From Haliotis asinina (lineage: Eukaryota; Mollusca; Gastropoda; Lepetellida; Haliotidae), in the NCBI RefSeq assembly GCF_037392515.1, contig NC_090290.1, positions 26,061,753-26,125,752 of the forward strand: a DNA stretch of 64,000 bases. The letters run 5' to 3'. Below the pieces are notes generated by a model that saw only the letters and a program-made list of their open reading frames with translations, did not search any database and was not told the DNA's origin. Made by a program: the position numbers and the translations under genes. Position 1 is the stretch's first letter; each line of letters starts with the position of its first letter. Shown here piece by piece: positions 23,830 through 32,400 of this stretch.

Positions 23830-23998
23830 TCAGACCCGGGGTAGCCTAGCAGTTAAAGCGTCAACTCGTTAAGCCGAGGACCCGGGTTCGATTCCCCAAC
23901 TGAATACAGTGTGCATGTGAAGTCCATTCCTGGTGTCCCCCGCCGTGTTGTTGCTGGAATATTGATAAAAGCGGCGTAAAACTAAACTCACCTTCATT
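23830..23998 (+). repeat. tRNA-derived SINE
   Basis: Begins CCCGGGGTAGCCTAGCAGTTAAAGCG (A box), continues with an arm CTCGTTAAGCCGAGGACC, then CCGGGTTCGATTCC (B box). A family tail follows: CCTGGTGTCCCCCGCCGTG, TTGCTGGAATATTG and GCGGCGTAAAACTAAACTCACC. The same tail, degraded, is at 48,650-48,740. The head is an RNA polymerase III internal promoter of tRNA type. Confidence 0.8.
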
Positions 23999-24372
23999 GT
24001 TTCCATCTGCGACATACCTGCTTGACTGAGCAGTTCAACGGGACTATGCATCTCTGGATACAGAGAAACTACTATTGATATCACCAGACCTGACTGTCAC
24101 CAAATAGTTAGAATATTGCTGAATGCACCACAAAACTAAACTCACCCACTCAGTACGTCAGTATTGATATCAATTTACACAAAATTACAGAATGATCTTA
24201 ATGGCTTATGCTTTATATTCCAATCAAAACAAATTTAAACAAACCGGAAACCTCTGTTGGAACGCCTTTTTTCATGACATCCGGTGAGTTTGTCCTTTCT
24301 ATAAAATAGGGAAGGGTCTATGGATATAAAACTACGGTGTTAGCACCTACACCGAAAAGACGTCGCTAACAT

Positions 24373-24447
24373 CAGAGACCATATAATAGCGCTGATGTTT
24401 AATGATGAACTGTTGGAGAGGGCCGTCCCTCTATTATATGGTCTCTG
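24373..24447. mobile_element. 75-bp MITE with CAGAGACC ends
   Basis: Perfect 17-bp terminal inverted repeats (CAGAGACCATATAATAG) enclose about 40 bp. Both sides carry CTAACAT (24,366-24,372 and 24,448-24,454), a 7-bp target duplication. The ends match the palindrome at 2,660-2,684. Confidence 0.8.
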
Positions 24448-24939
24448 CTAACATTCATAATAAAGAAGTTGTACATCCACAGAACTTTCCTCGTTGTTCA
24501 TGACACCAACTTCTTAATGCCACTTAAAGAAGTTCGTAATTTTTCACTGAATGCTCGTTTTCTATAACAGCTAAAATGAGTCCATTCACTCACCCTTGTC
24601 AGTTATGAAACATATTTTTCATAATAATATTGACTTGTGTACATGTGTACAAAATTAATGACACCCAGGCCCCACCTCTCGCCTACTATCGTTCAAGAAC
24701 AAAATGAGTTGGAAGGCTCCCACCCCTTAAAGCAGTAGCCAGAAATTTGAACATACACGCCCATACATTCTAGATCAACAATACGTAACTCAGATAAAAA
24801 GAAACACCCTAATAAGAAGAATGTATATTCACACCCAAACATATACTTGGGTTTGAATAAAATATAAATGTTTTGACAAAATTCTTTTGATTGTGGTATT
24901 CCTGTTTATGATGTCGTACGGATTACCTCCCTTGATATA

Positions 24940-24987
24940 GTTTCAGTCGTCGTACACGGAAGTTTCTGTTTTGATAGCCGATCGGTG
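24940..24987 (+). promoter_or_regulatory. Possible 5' non-coding exon and promoter of CAPN7
   Basis: An ETS-type site ACGGAAGT (24,956-24,963) is followed 24 bp on by a strong donor GGTG|GTAAGTG (exon end 24,987). The first coding exon of CAPN7 is preceded by an acceptor TTTGCAG at about 45,766-45,772, so a 5' UTR exon must exist upstream. This is the best candidate I see on the + strand, but other positions are possible. Confidence 0.3.
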
Positions 24988-25460
24988 GTAAGTGTAAAAG
25001 TCATACGCTAATTGATTGACATGTGTTGTCCTTCTATAATGGCATCATTTTGAGAACATGGGGTAATCAAGAAAGCCGTCAACAGCCAAGGAAATTCGAT
25101 CCGTAACTCAGTGTTGTCATTCTCGTTGGTATTCTCATGAAATTTCAGTATCGAATTTAGTACAGCATGTAACTAGACGACTTCGCACTATACCAAGGTG
25201 TGCTCGACGTAGGCCTTGGCTGGAATACGAGTTTATTCAAATGAACTAATGCTGGACTAGACTTCTCATATGCATGTGAACAAATCTCCTTGTGAAAAAT
25301 GAGCTTAAATTGTGTTAAATTGTTTATGAAGACGAATGTACTCCCAAAAATAACATCGTACTAATCAATTTCAGAGTGGTGTGTACTTAACACTATCAGG
25401 AATGCATGAGGGTTATATGCATGTGCAGCAAGGGATATGTATATGGTGCGTTTTATTCCT
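24988..25460. other. Unassigned stretch
   Basis: AT-rich sequence with no recognised gene or repeat. Confidence 0.3.
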
Positions 25461-25464
25461 TGAT

Positions 25465-25700
25465 TAACACCAGTGAACCCACACTCAGCAACTTTCCAGC
25501 TATATGGTGATTTGTAATTAATCAAGTCTGGACCAGATAGTCCAGTGATTGACATCATAAGCATCAATTAACGCAATTGGGGATACAATAACATGTGTCA
25601 GCCAAGGCAGAGATGTGACCACCCAGTGCCATTATTCACCTCTTGTGACAAGCATGTGTTTCTGACACCCAACTGTAACCCAGCCTATAAATCCCTTTTT
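25465..25700 (+). repeat. SINE-like repeat, degraded + copy
   Basis: Shows CACTCAGCAACTTTCCAGCTATATGG, then TCTGGACCAGA, then TCCAGTGATTGACATCATAAGCATC, then CGCAATTGGGGATACAATAACATGTGTCAGCCAAG and TGACCACCCAGT. The order is the same as in the family. It is moderately diverged. Confidence 0.7.
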
Positions 25701-26269
25701 AGATGAAATTTCTTCATTCTATTAGCATGAATAATTTCATTTGGAAACAGTCCATTGGTTCAACATTTGACGAGGCAGTTGACCTGTCTACCATGCACCT
25801 TTCCCTGTATTGTCTTGAATGAAGATTTGTGTTTGGAATTTACCTACATATTCATCAGAAAGTAGCTGTGATGCGCGGATCTGATATGCATATCATACTG
25901 GAATTTACTGGGATTAGAAACAAACCTGTCAGTGTTGGAGTCACAACAAACACTGCTTGATGGGCTGATTGATGCACAAGTAGTTGTACCCACTGTCAGT
26001 GCCATGGCTGTGACATCAAAGGGATTTCATTGTCATATCATGTGACTGTTAAGGATCTATGCATCACAGAGAGCATCACAGCCACAATACAAGAATAGAA
26101 AATTTAATATCTGAATGATCAGAGTTCATTTGTCAGTGAAAAAAACTAAAAAAAACCCAACAACCTCCAAAAAATAGAAACTGTGACACCCAGGACAAGG
26201 AATTCATCCTCTTCACTAGATTTATAGATCAGCAGAGGTTTAGAATTTCTATTTGGGACCGACACATAG

Positions 26270-28475
26270 TTCTGAAAACCTTTTCCCAGCGTTAAAACAA
26301 TGTCTAATCTACAGTCTGTTTTGAGCCAGAAATGGATTGATGAATTGCAAATTTCATCATTGTACATAATTGCCACATACATATAAATAGTACATATGTT
26401 TATCATTTACTAAAACCCAACAGCTTTCTTGTATTTGAACATTTTCTGGACTCCACCAAAAAAGTTGTTTAAGAAACTATCATTGAGCTTTTATTTCTGT
26501 GGGATTGAATTTACTGTGCTGGTGAGGTTTACCGTTAGCATCTTCTTGGGGCAACATCTTTACTAAACTCTTGTATTGAGCTCCATGGTGAGCATCCACA
26601 GTATTCAACTGCAGACGTTGCTAAATCTGTTACTCAGGACTCCAGGGAAGTAATGATGACAAAGTCGATCAACACTTTGACTACTGTCCTCAAGCAGACT
26701 TCTCAGCGTTACTCCATCAAGTAAAATTTCTCCGGGGTTTGGAGAGCGAGAGACAAGAAGTACAATGCCTGTGATGGCAAGGGCTCTTTTGCTGCTCAAC
26801 CATAATCCGGAAACCTTTTCCCAGCGTTAAAACAATGTCTAATCTACAGTCTTTTTTGAGCCAGAAATGGATTGATGAATTGCAAATTTCATCATTGCCA
26901 CATACATATAAATAGTACATATGTTTATCATTTACTAAAACCCAACAGCTTTCTTGAATTTGAACATTTTCTGGACTCCACCAAAAAAGTTGTTTAAGAA
27001 ACTATCATTGAGAACACAAAAGTTATTATCTGTTGCGGCGGGGTGAAACCGCAGAAAAGGAACAGCCACTATCTCGTCATTCAAAGGATACACATGCCTG
27101 GTGAAAAATGATGTTGAATGCTGACATGAAACAGTTGATGACTGAAGCTTATGACTTTTTCCTGCTGAAGCCAAAAGGAGCAAACCATTTTATGCCGTTA
27201 ATATATTCTGTAAGCAAGCATCAAAAGCTTTAGGAGTATCTGTTGGGGTACTGACAAATATAAGAATGAAGATTTTTATGGATATCAACTTCTTTATGAG
27301 AGAACACAACGTTCCGGAGTTAATGCTTACTCCTTCATCAGGTGACGTTGTGTTCTCTCATAAAGAAGTTGATATCCATAAAAATCTTCATTCTTATGTA
27401 TTTTCACTTCTAAATGACATTCAAAGACTTGATACTGACAAATAGTCTGGAAGACAAACATTGTGAGGGTGCTGTGAAGCAGGTAGCAGTTGTGTCAAAA
27501 TCACACAAATTAAAACATTTGGACAACTTTCAAAAGAACCTTGTAAGGCAGTCTATCCACATGCTCTAATCTGATAACAAATACATGTTGCTGAAAATTT
27601 TGAAAAAACATATGAATGAAGAACACAACCACAGAGTATCAAAGTACACACTCTGCATGTAATATGTCCTTCATGCAAACCTTTTTGTTCTTCCACAGTT
27701 CGCCATGAACTTTGCAAGAATTTATCTGATTCATTTGCATTATATATATATTCTGTTCAAAGGCGTGCAAAGGACAACCAACATAGGTCTTCGCTAGTCA
27801 TGTCTAAATCGGCTGATTCTGGGTCTTGTAATCGCATGTTGTTACCAGCTGACATTCATCAAATTAGTGACAAGCCAGACATGGTCGAGATACCAGTGAA
27901 TCTTCATTGAAATCTCAGGAGAGTATGTTGTCAGAATTGGGATAATGTCAGCCTAAGAAGTTGAAGTCATCGTCCAAGACTAAGTCTCCAACTACTAGAC
28001 CTGCACTGAAACAACACTCCATGACTGCTTCAAAGTCTTTCAGCGTCCCTTCTGACAAATGTCATATCTACGATGAACCTCGACTACTACTTCACTAGGT
28101 AGAAAGAATGATCCTCTCTGCACTTATCACTCAGAAGAAGGATCAACAATTCATTTTGGAGCATCTAGCTTTTACGTCTGCGAGATTGAATTTGCTGTGC
28201 TGGTGAGGTTTACCGTTAGCATCTTCTTGGGGCGACATCTTTACTAAACTCTTGTATTGAGCTCCATGGTGAGCATCCACAGTATTCAATGGCAGACGTC
28301 GCTAAACTCAGGACTCCAGGGAAGTAATGATGACAAAGTCGATCAACACTTTGACTACTGTCCTCAAGCAGACTTCTCAGCGTTACTCCATCAAGTAAAA
28401 TTTCTCCGGGGTTTGGAGAGCGAGAGACAAGAAGTACAATGCCTGTGATGGCAAGGGTTCTTTTGCTGCTCAACC
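26270..28475. repeat. Interleaved duplication X-Y-X'-Z-Y' in DIRS copy B
   Basis: Block X (about 26,271-26,488, starting GAAAACCTTTTCCCAGCGTT) recurs as X' (about 26,805-27,012) with a 10-bp gap. Block Y (about 26,489-26,803, starting CTTTTATTTCTGTGGGATTG) recurs as Y' (about 28,170-28,475). Only X' is followed by the unique block Z (27,013-28,169) before Y'. The simplest reading is two tandem copies of the 5' part of a DIRS-like element, the first with Z deleted. Y' runs into the gag-like end and the reverse transcriptase. Confidence 0.7.
27261..27432. mobile_element. Insertion with a 53-bp perfect hairpin
   Basis: Perfect 53-bp inverted arms at 27,260-27,312 and 27,345-27,397 surround a 32-bp loop. 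The inserted segment is bounded by a 12-bp direct repeat, TACTGACAAATA, at 27,249-27,260 and 27,433-27,444. It interrupts block Z of DIRS copy B. The arm includes GATATCAACTTCTTTATGAG. A related word occurs near 22,045. Confidence 0.75.
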
Positions 28476-29093
28476 TGGAGGAAACAGGCACTCCCACGGA
28501 ACTGGAGTGCTAAAGGAGGAAAGTGCTGAAGATTAGGTTTGGAACGATTGGAGCCCTCCACCCCCAGCCATTCCCTTATAACCTTCACAAGTGTGTGGAC
28601 ATCTACAGCGCTACTGGCAGAACTGGGGACTTCTCAATGATGATTACATCATGAGCATCCTACGAGACGGCTACAAGATCCCGCTACAGGCAGCACCACT
28701 GCTCACAAGAGACCCAGCACTCTTTGTGTACGCCAGGGATCAACAAGGCAAACTAGCCGATGCCATATTACCTCTGCTAGAGAAAGGCGTAGTTGAAAAA
28801 ATACACCTGGATTGACAAACACCAGGGATCTACTCCCCAATTTTTCTGGTACCCAAGAAAACTCCAATGAACAGTTTTGACTTATGTATAACATGAAGGG
28901 GTTCAACAAGCATTACCTACTGAAGCCAGAATGGTACTGAATGATCCATCTACCACATCTGCTGCATATCATCCGTCCAGCGGATTACCTAATCAGCATC
29001 GATTTACAAGATGCTTACCTACACGTTCCGATACATCCTGACTCCAGGAGCTTTCTATTCAATGGTCGGCACTACCAATGGAAGGTTGTACCT
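27660..29093 (+). pseudogene. DIRS-like copy B: gag tail and reverse-transcriptase 5' half
   Basis: Frames from 28,591 read HLQRYWQNWGLLNDDYIMSI, GYKIPLQAAPLL, ADAILPLLEKGVVEKI, then PGIYSPIFLVPKK near 28,823, then ADYLISIDLQDAYLHVPIHP and RHYQWKVVP ending at 29,093. That order, with YL-x-V-P-I-H-P and a following LPFG box, is typical of DIRS/Ngaro-type reverse transcriptase. A few stops are present. The remainder continues after the Polinton at 43,416. The 5' part (27.66-28.5 kb) has serine/threonine/proline-rich gag-like frames shared with 63,480-63,830. Confidence 0.75.
29089..29093. other. Left target-site duplication TACCT
   Basis: TACCT directly precedes the left inverted repeat and TACCT directly follows the right one (43,416-43,420). 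Polintons usually make 6-bp duplications. Here five bases match (the next position outward is G on the left and T, inside the repeat, on the right). Confidence 0.75.
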
Positions 29094-29436
29094 AGTAGTA
29101 TAGGGAATAGGGGTTCTGGACCACTTTCAAGAAATGTCTCTACAAAGCCGTATTTACTAAATAAGGCTTTGGTTGGGTCCTTAGCTCTTGCTACTATTAC
29201 CCCTACTACAAAAAAGTTGGCGGTAATTACTATGCCTACTTTGTGTTGGTAGGAGGTAACACTGTGCCGTACGGTACGATCAATAATTCCTCTCTTACAA
29301 ACCCCCTACCCGGCCCATCCCTCAAGTAGTATAAGTTAGGTTCGTCGGCTTTCATATCCACTTTATCTATGTTGTAAGTTTTGACTGACCATATAGGATC
29401 GGTGGCTCGCTTACGGCTATCGCCCTCGTGTTCCCC
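29094..29436. repeat. Polinton left terminal inverted repeat
   Basis: Starts AGTAGTATAGGGAATAGG. It is inverted relative to 43,073-43,415. The inner 170 bp or so is a truncated copy of the integrase 3' end (minus strand), because the right repeat overlaps the integrase coding sequence. It also holds a hairpin AAAGCC-TATTTACTAAATA-GGCTTT that has one mismatch here and is perfect in the right repeat. Confidence 0.92.
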
Positions 29437-29464
29437 TATGTTATGTTTATATCGATGAAACAGT

Positions 29465-30082
29465 TTAACGTGAACCGCCTACGATCTCTTTGGTGTTCAT
29501 AATAAAGGCTTGCTGGGCTTTTTGTATCCCCTGTTCTATGTACTTTTTTTTCTCGTCCTCGCTGATAGCAGACTTACGAGACTTGGATCGAATATCTTGT
29601 TTCATTCCGTTATATTTTTTGAGTTCAGAGAGGATTGAACGAAACTCCTCTTCTGAGATCTTACTGTCAGAGAGTGCCGTGGAAATTCGCTCACTCACTG
29701 TGTTCAGCTTTGCTTCGGCCAGAACCCTGATCTCGTCATGTTTCAATGCCTTACGATTAAGTCTGCGTGATACTAACTTAAGCGCCAACCCTGCCAACCC
29801 TGCCACCCCAGCTGTTATTTCAATACCTAGCACTATAGGTGCGGCCACGATGGTAGCTAACAACCCAACGCCTGCCGCCCCTAGTCCCATGCTGGTTGCC
29901 ATAAGGGTAGTGTCAGCCCCGTCCACGATATTGAAAGCTCTATTATATTTTTTACATAGTGCTTTCCGCGTGTCACGGTCTTGTTCTAGTTGACGTTTCA
30001 CATCACATAACTGCCTCAAGCGGAACCCATCTACGGTTTCCAGCGTCTTCGCTACTTCCTCTACGACTGGGTACAGACCCAT
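29465..30082 (-). CDS. Polinton protein with central hydrophobic hairpin (205 aa)
   Basis: Starts MGLYPVVEEVAKTLETVDGF. A basic helical N-terminus leads to two adjacent hydrophobic stretches (about residues 60-82 with GLGAAGVGLLATIVAAPIVL and 86-104 with ITAGVAGLAGLALKLV), then a charged, probably coiled C-terminal half (residues 105-205). It looks like a membrane-inserted hairpin protein. I do not recognise a characterised homologue. Its ATG directly abuts the stop of the next gene (30,083). The upstream 20 bp is ATATATTTTGAAAAATATT-like. It is the leftmost gene, next to the inverted repeat. Confidence 0.75.
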   Translation of the reverse strand: MGLYPVVEEVAKTLETVDGFRLRQLCDVKRQLEQDRDTRKALCKKYNRAFNIVDGADTTLMATSMGLGAAGVGLLATIVAAPIVLGIEITAGVAGLAGLALKLVSRRLNRKALKHDEIRVLAEAKLNTVSERISTALSDSKISEEEFRSILSELKKYNGMKQDIRSKSRKSAISEDEKKKYIEQGIQKAQQAFIMNTKEIVGGSR

Positions 30083-30799
30083 CTATAATATATATTTTGA
30101 AAAATATTTTAATTGGGTTTCAGTTAATATTTCACGAATGAATTTGAAGCCTACAAGGGATAGATCATAATTAATGATAATAGGTGTGAAGCCAATAGAC
30201 TTTTCTGTTGTAATAAAAACCCCAGGGAGGCTTATGAAGCGGTTTATAGGACCCCCCGGGTTATTCCGTTGTATAACAATACGGCAATATTGACCTACGT
30301 GTTCGTTATACCAGTGTATTGTCAACCCGGGTAAAATTTGGCGTCCTTTCGAGGAGTTTTCCTGGTTAAAATACGTAAAGACGACTTCTATGATGATTGT
30401 GTAGAGGTAGTTTATTTGATCAAGATGCTCCTTGGGTAAAAAAAACTTACTGCTAAATGTTAATTTACTTTCTGTGTCAGAACTTAACCCACTTTTTTCT
30501 CCAATACAAGAATCTATCGAGACTGTTGCTTTATTTTCCGTAATGAAATCCCCGGGCCAGATACCGTTATTCCTAATCTTAGAGATGTACCCCCACTTTT
30601 CTTCTTTTAATGTGATATAAGGTGAGGTGATTGTTAAGTTGAGCAGCCATTTAGGCTCTTTTAAATCTGATAACGACACCCGTCTGTACACGTTGTCTTT
30701 GAAGTGCAGGATGTATAATTCATCTTCCTCACCAGGCTGATCGAAGCCCTCCGTGTCTCCTAGGTCGTTAAGCGTAGTGTTGGGACGATGACTGGTCAT
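30083..30799 (-). CDS. Polinton protein of unknown function, paralog 1 (238 aa)
   Basis: Opens with MTSHRPNTTLNDLGDTEGFD and has a short motif YILHFKDNVYRRVSL. The body is rich in beta-forming residues (LLNLTITSPYITL, KLTFSSKFFLP, RIVIQRNN) and has no membrane segment. It shares layout and words with its neighbour at 30,810-31,721: a D-L-G-D element, a K-(D/N)-N-(V/I)-Y-(R/K)-R-V motif, an L-x-(S/T)-P-Y-(I/V) motif and a similar C-terminus. The two therefore arose by tandem duplication. A structural role (fibre or capsid accessory) is only a guess from its place next to the minor capsid gene. The frame is intact. Confidence 0.7.
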   Translation of the reverse strand: MTSHRPNTTLNDLGDTEGFDQPGEEDELYILHFKDNVYRRVSLSDLKEPKWLLNLTITSPYITLKEEKWGYISKIRNNGIWPGDFITENKATVSIDSCIGEKSGLSSDTESKLTFSSKFFLPKEHLDQINYLYTIIIEVVFTYFNQENSSKGRQILPGLTIHWYNEHVGQYCRIVIQRNNPGGPINRFISLPGVFITTEKSIGFTPIIINYDLSLVGFKFIREILTETQLKYFSKYIL

Positions 30800-30809
30800 T
30801 ATTATACTA

Positions 30810-31721
30810 TTACGATATAATTTCCAACTGGTTTTTTGATAATAATTCAGGGGTTAACTTCATACCCATGAAGTGTATGTTGTCAGGCAGGAAGATCTTG
30901 GTTAGTGATATCTTGTTTTCACGATCACGTTGACCCCCTCCATACTGGTGTCGGCTCCAACACCCACCCGCACGTAAACGTTGCAAACTTGATACTGGTG
31001 TCGTTTCACCCACCCGAGTTTGATTCCCTTCACGATCTCGACATCATTCCCCGATGGTTCCCCTAGGTAGACTTTGATGATCAGTGTTGAGTTTGCCGGT
31101 AGACTCTCTAGTATCTTGACCACGCCTTCGAATTCAGACACCAACTGCAATGTCACGTTTTGTATGGCCGGTTTACTCGATAGCATGTGGGCTGCCATAG
31201 TGTTGACTGGGCTGACGACTACGCTACGTCTCTGAGTTGGGACATAAGCCACGAGCAGGGTTCCATTGTTCACGACTTTGTTTAGGTGGTTGTCTTTGTT
31301 ATCCGTAAACACGTAAGGGGAGACGAGTCTAATATTGAGAAACCAGTCGTCGTTATCGGGTAACAACACCCACTTGTTATCTTCGGTGAAGACGAGCATA
31401 TATGGTTTGTTTTGGACGACGGTAGTGCTCTCAACATCGTCTAAGTCGAACAGTTTACCCCCGAACGATGGGTATATTATCCAATTATTATCACCGGTGT
31501 TGACAAGGGCGTACTTAGTGTTGACTGTTGCTCTTGTGGTATCTATCATATCACTTAGGGTTCCACCGGAGGGGATTTCAACGCGTTTGTAAATGTTGTT
31601 TTTCAGTTGCAAGGCGTACGATTTACCATCTACTCCGGGAGCGTCGAAACCGCGCGTCTCCGAGGTCGGAGATCCCGATATTGACGCATTTTTTCACTCC
31701 GGGCCCTTGTGCGCTGGTCAT
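30810..31721 (-). pseudogene. Polinton paralog 2 of the 238-aa protein, frame-broken
   Basis: The main frame (30,902-31,612) holds NNIYKRVEIPSGG, PYMLVFTEDNKWVLL and LVSPYVFTDNKDNH, collinear with paralog 1. The N-terminus lies in another frame: its ATG (31,721-31,719) overlaps the minor-capsid stop as ATGA, and the frame must change near 31,640-31,660 to meet the body. A second change is needed near 30,905-30,920, because the C-terminal residues resembling paralog 1 (ending at 30,810) are in a further frame. I describe the breaks only. Either the gene is dead or the assembly has indels. No initiator ATG is present in the body frame. Confidence 0.7.
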
Positions 31722-32371
31722 TTTACATGAAGCGTTAAGCTGAGGTATCCTATATTTACAGGATTATGATTTATATCTAACACCGATATTGTCAGCTCAG
31801 GTATGTTGCCCTGGGTTAATCTCTTATACTGCTGTGGTGAAAACGACTCGGTTCTACCGTCGTTGAATTTCTCAGTTTTCACCGGCACTGCTCTCAGTAT
31901 AGTGGAAGGGTGACCTCCTTGAATGTTATACGTTGTGCTCACCTGACCGAGATGAATGTACAGCTCTCGGTACGGTACTAGGTCGGGTAACTTCGTGCCT
32001 GTGACGGTTGTTGTTGGTTTTATATCGTCAGGAGACATACCGAGTATCCTCGCTAATGGTCGGCTGAGCCTCAAGGAGGTTCTTCCGTTGTTGATTAACA
32101 CCACTGTACCGTTTGAGTCGTTCATCTTGAGTTCGGCTCCCAGGGGTTTGAAGACCTCGTCGTTTAGAGAGCACACGCTGTAGTAGCCGTCAGTTATCTG
32201 GCTGCGAGTTCCACTGACGAACAGCTTATTGTTGCTGATATTAATGTTAGTCCATTGCGGTAGGTAGGTGATATCGCAGAGTGCGACTTCGAGTTGACCT
32301 GACGTGTTATCGATCGTGTGCATCAGCTGAACGGCCTCACCGCTCGTTATCCCTGGAAGTGTTATGTACAT
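31718..32371 (-). CDS. mCP: Polinton minor capsid (penton-type, jelly-roll) protein
   Basis: 217 residues starting MYITLPGITSGEA. The features used are the shape of the C-terminus (residues about 190-217), LTISVLDINHNPVNIGYLS followed by a final LTLHV strand. Polinton minor capsid proteins characteristically end with a strand, an (I/L)-x-D-x-x-G/N turn and a last L-x-L-x-(I/V). A mid-protein segment LARILGMSPDDI and RELYIHLGQVSTTYNIQG also fit that family. It forms the pentameric vertex in the virus-like particle (known for the family). It is shorter than many relatives. Its ATG faces the 386-residue gene across only 29 bp. Its stop overlaps the next gene's ATG. Confidence 0.72.
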   Translation of the reverse strand: MYITLPGITSGEAVQLMHTIDNTSGQLEVALCDITYLPQWTNINISNNKLFVSGTRSQITDGYYSVCSLNDEVFKPLGAELKMNDSNGTVVLINNGRTSLRLSRPLARILGMSPDDIKPTTTVTGTKLPDLVPYRELYIHLGQVSTTYNIQGGHPSTILRAVPVKTEKFNDGRTESFSPQQYKRLTQGNIPELTISVLDINHNPVNIGYLSLTLHVK

Positions 32372-32400
32372 ATTATAATATATAATTTATATATTATAAT
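32372..32400. promoter_or_regulatory. 29-bp bidirectional TATA-rich promoter
   Basis: The whole gap between the minor-capsid ATG (-) and the 386-residue ATG (+) is made of A/T only. It is nearly palindromic (ATTATAATATATAATTTATA...), with TATAAT close to both start codons. Any promoter for both genes must lie here or inside coding sequence. Confidence 0.55.

Noticed and set aside
23830-23905. A functional tRNA gene
   Set aside because: The head is tRNA-like with a good B box, but it continues directly into a repeat tail shared with 48.6 kb, so it is a SINE.
29490-29993. 167-residue + frame in the Polinton left arm
   Set aside because: It is antisense to the 205-residue gene, whose codon pattern, start and neighbours fit better.
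30902-31612. Paralog 2 as an intact 236-residue gene
   Set aside because: Its frame begins at a TTG with no ATG, and both ends that match paralog 1 lie in other frames, so it is better described as broken.
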